NCBI GenBank assembly: GCA_020860745.1
Contig: JAJBTR010000264.1
Span: 1-13,921 of the forward strand
DNA length: 13,921 bases
Origin: Lachnospiraceae bacterium
GTDB lineage: Bacteria > Bacillota > Clostridia > Lachnospirales > Lachnospiraceae
Reading direction: 5' to 3'
Below the pieces are notes generated by a model. The model was not told where the DNA came from, did not search any database, and worked only from the letters and a program-made list of their open reading frames with translations. The position numbers and the translations under genes were made by a program. Shown here one piece after another: positions 13,528 through 13,921 of this stretch (positions are counted from its first letter, which is position 1; each line of letters starts with the position of its first letter).

Positions 13528-13921
13528 ATGAGTGGGAAACAAAAGGATTCCCTGAAACCGGACATTGTTGTAAAGAATTACTGGGGCAATAACGAAGTGT
13601 TTGCCGATTTCTTCAATGCTGTTCTGTTTAACGGGAAACAGGTGATTCTCCCGGAAGATCTTACGGGCAGCGACACGGATAATTCTGTTGTCAAAGAGCA
13701 GCATAACGGCGTTCTGGAATCCGTCAGCGGGGCACGGGACAGCATCAAAATCCACAAGAAGTCGACGGCACATGGTGTGGAGCTTGTGCTGCTCGGCCTG
13801 GAAAACCAGGAGCGGGTTCACTACGCGATGCCTTTGCGGGTGATGGGATACGACCTCGGGGTCTATAAGAAGCAGTACAATGAAAAAGCAAAAAAAGTAC
13901 GCGCTGCTTTTAAAAATAAAA
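13528..13921 (+). CDS. Rpn-family PD-(D/E)XK nuclease / putative transposase, partial
   Basis: The first 131 codons of a gene that leaves the window on the right. The start ATG follows GAGGAGGT by six bases. The N-terminus has VVKNYWGNNEVFADFFNAVL at residues 14-33 and GKQVILPEDL at 36-45. The stretch GVELVLLGLENQERVHYAMP (83-102) carries the E-x-Q core and the MPLRVMGYD tail of the Rpn / transposase_31 superfamily. Known Rpn proteins (for example RpnA of E. coli) are DNA endonucleases that promote recombination and have been linked to phage defence. Lachnospiraceae carry many related copies, often as isolated genes. The end (KAKKVRAAFKNK) is still in the N-terminal half of a typical 270-330-residue member. 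Catalytic competence cannot be judged from the part seen. Confidence 0.75.
   Translation, partial: MSGKQKDSLKPDIVVKNYWGNNEVFADFFNAVLFNGKQVILPEDLTGSDTDNSVVKEQHNGVLESVSGARDSIKIHKKSTAHGVELVLLGLENQERVHYAMPLRVMGYDLGVYKKQYNEKAKKVRAAFKNK

Overview
The window looks like a chromosomal segment of a Gram-positive gut Clostridia, most probably Lachnospiraceae. This is a judgement from protein family resemblance (YesM-type kinase, MsmE/MalE-type sugar lipoproteins, DUF5688, DUF6577, Rpn nuclease), from AGGAGG-type ribosome binding sites and from sigma-A-like promoters. No database search was possible. Three genes look intact and ordinary: carB, a MATE transporter, and a sugar-binding lipoprotein with a sensor kinase nearby. 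Much of the rest is broken genes butted against each other.

Region 1 (1-3099) is accessory and decayed. A partial DUF6577/AbiEi-like regulator gene runs off the left edge, and three matching inverted repeats surround or precede its promoter. Next comes a compact block at 534-720: a LexA-box-like palindrome, two clusters of three direct octamers (TGATTACC and TGACTACC), a 26-bp direct repeat pair, and 25 bases that look like a tRNA 3' end. It reads as an attachment site of an integrative element. To its right is the 3' part of a tyrosine integrase with an in-frame amber codon. This is followed without spacer by an internal fragment of a DUF5688 gene (opposite strand), then by a nudC-like NUDIX gene with a frameshift and no 3' end. 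A small gene of unknown function follows, with a possible lipoprotein signal upstream but no start codon for it, and with a good terminator.

Region 2 (3020-7924) is core-like. A complete carB has its own promoter and terminator and no carA beside it. A MATE-family exporter has its own promoter.

Region 3 (7921-12963, minus strand) is the wreck of a maltodextrin/oligosaccharide uptake locus. In transcription order it contains an intact YesM-type sensor kinase, a second sugar-binding lipoprotein cut after its N-terminal lobe, an intact MalE/MsmE-type binding lipoprotein with a post-gene hairpin, an internal piece of a MalG-type permease, the last 50 codons of an AraC-type response regulator, and the first 40 codons of malQ, which end at the MATE stop codon. 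The first permease and most of the regulator are missing. The kinase and binding protein therefore have no visible partner here.

Region 4 (12964-13921) holds a roughly 260-base structured leader and the start of an Rpn-family PD-(D/E)XK nuclease gene that runs off the right edge. I did not find a clearly new multi-gene system. The most unusual signals are the attachment-site repeat architecture, the triple operator of the DUF6577 gene and the chain of deletion scars through the sugar locus.
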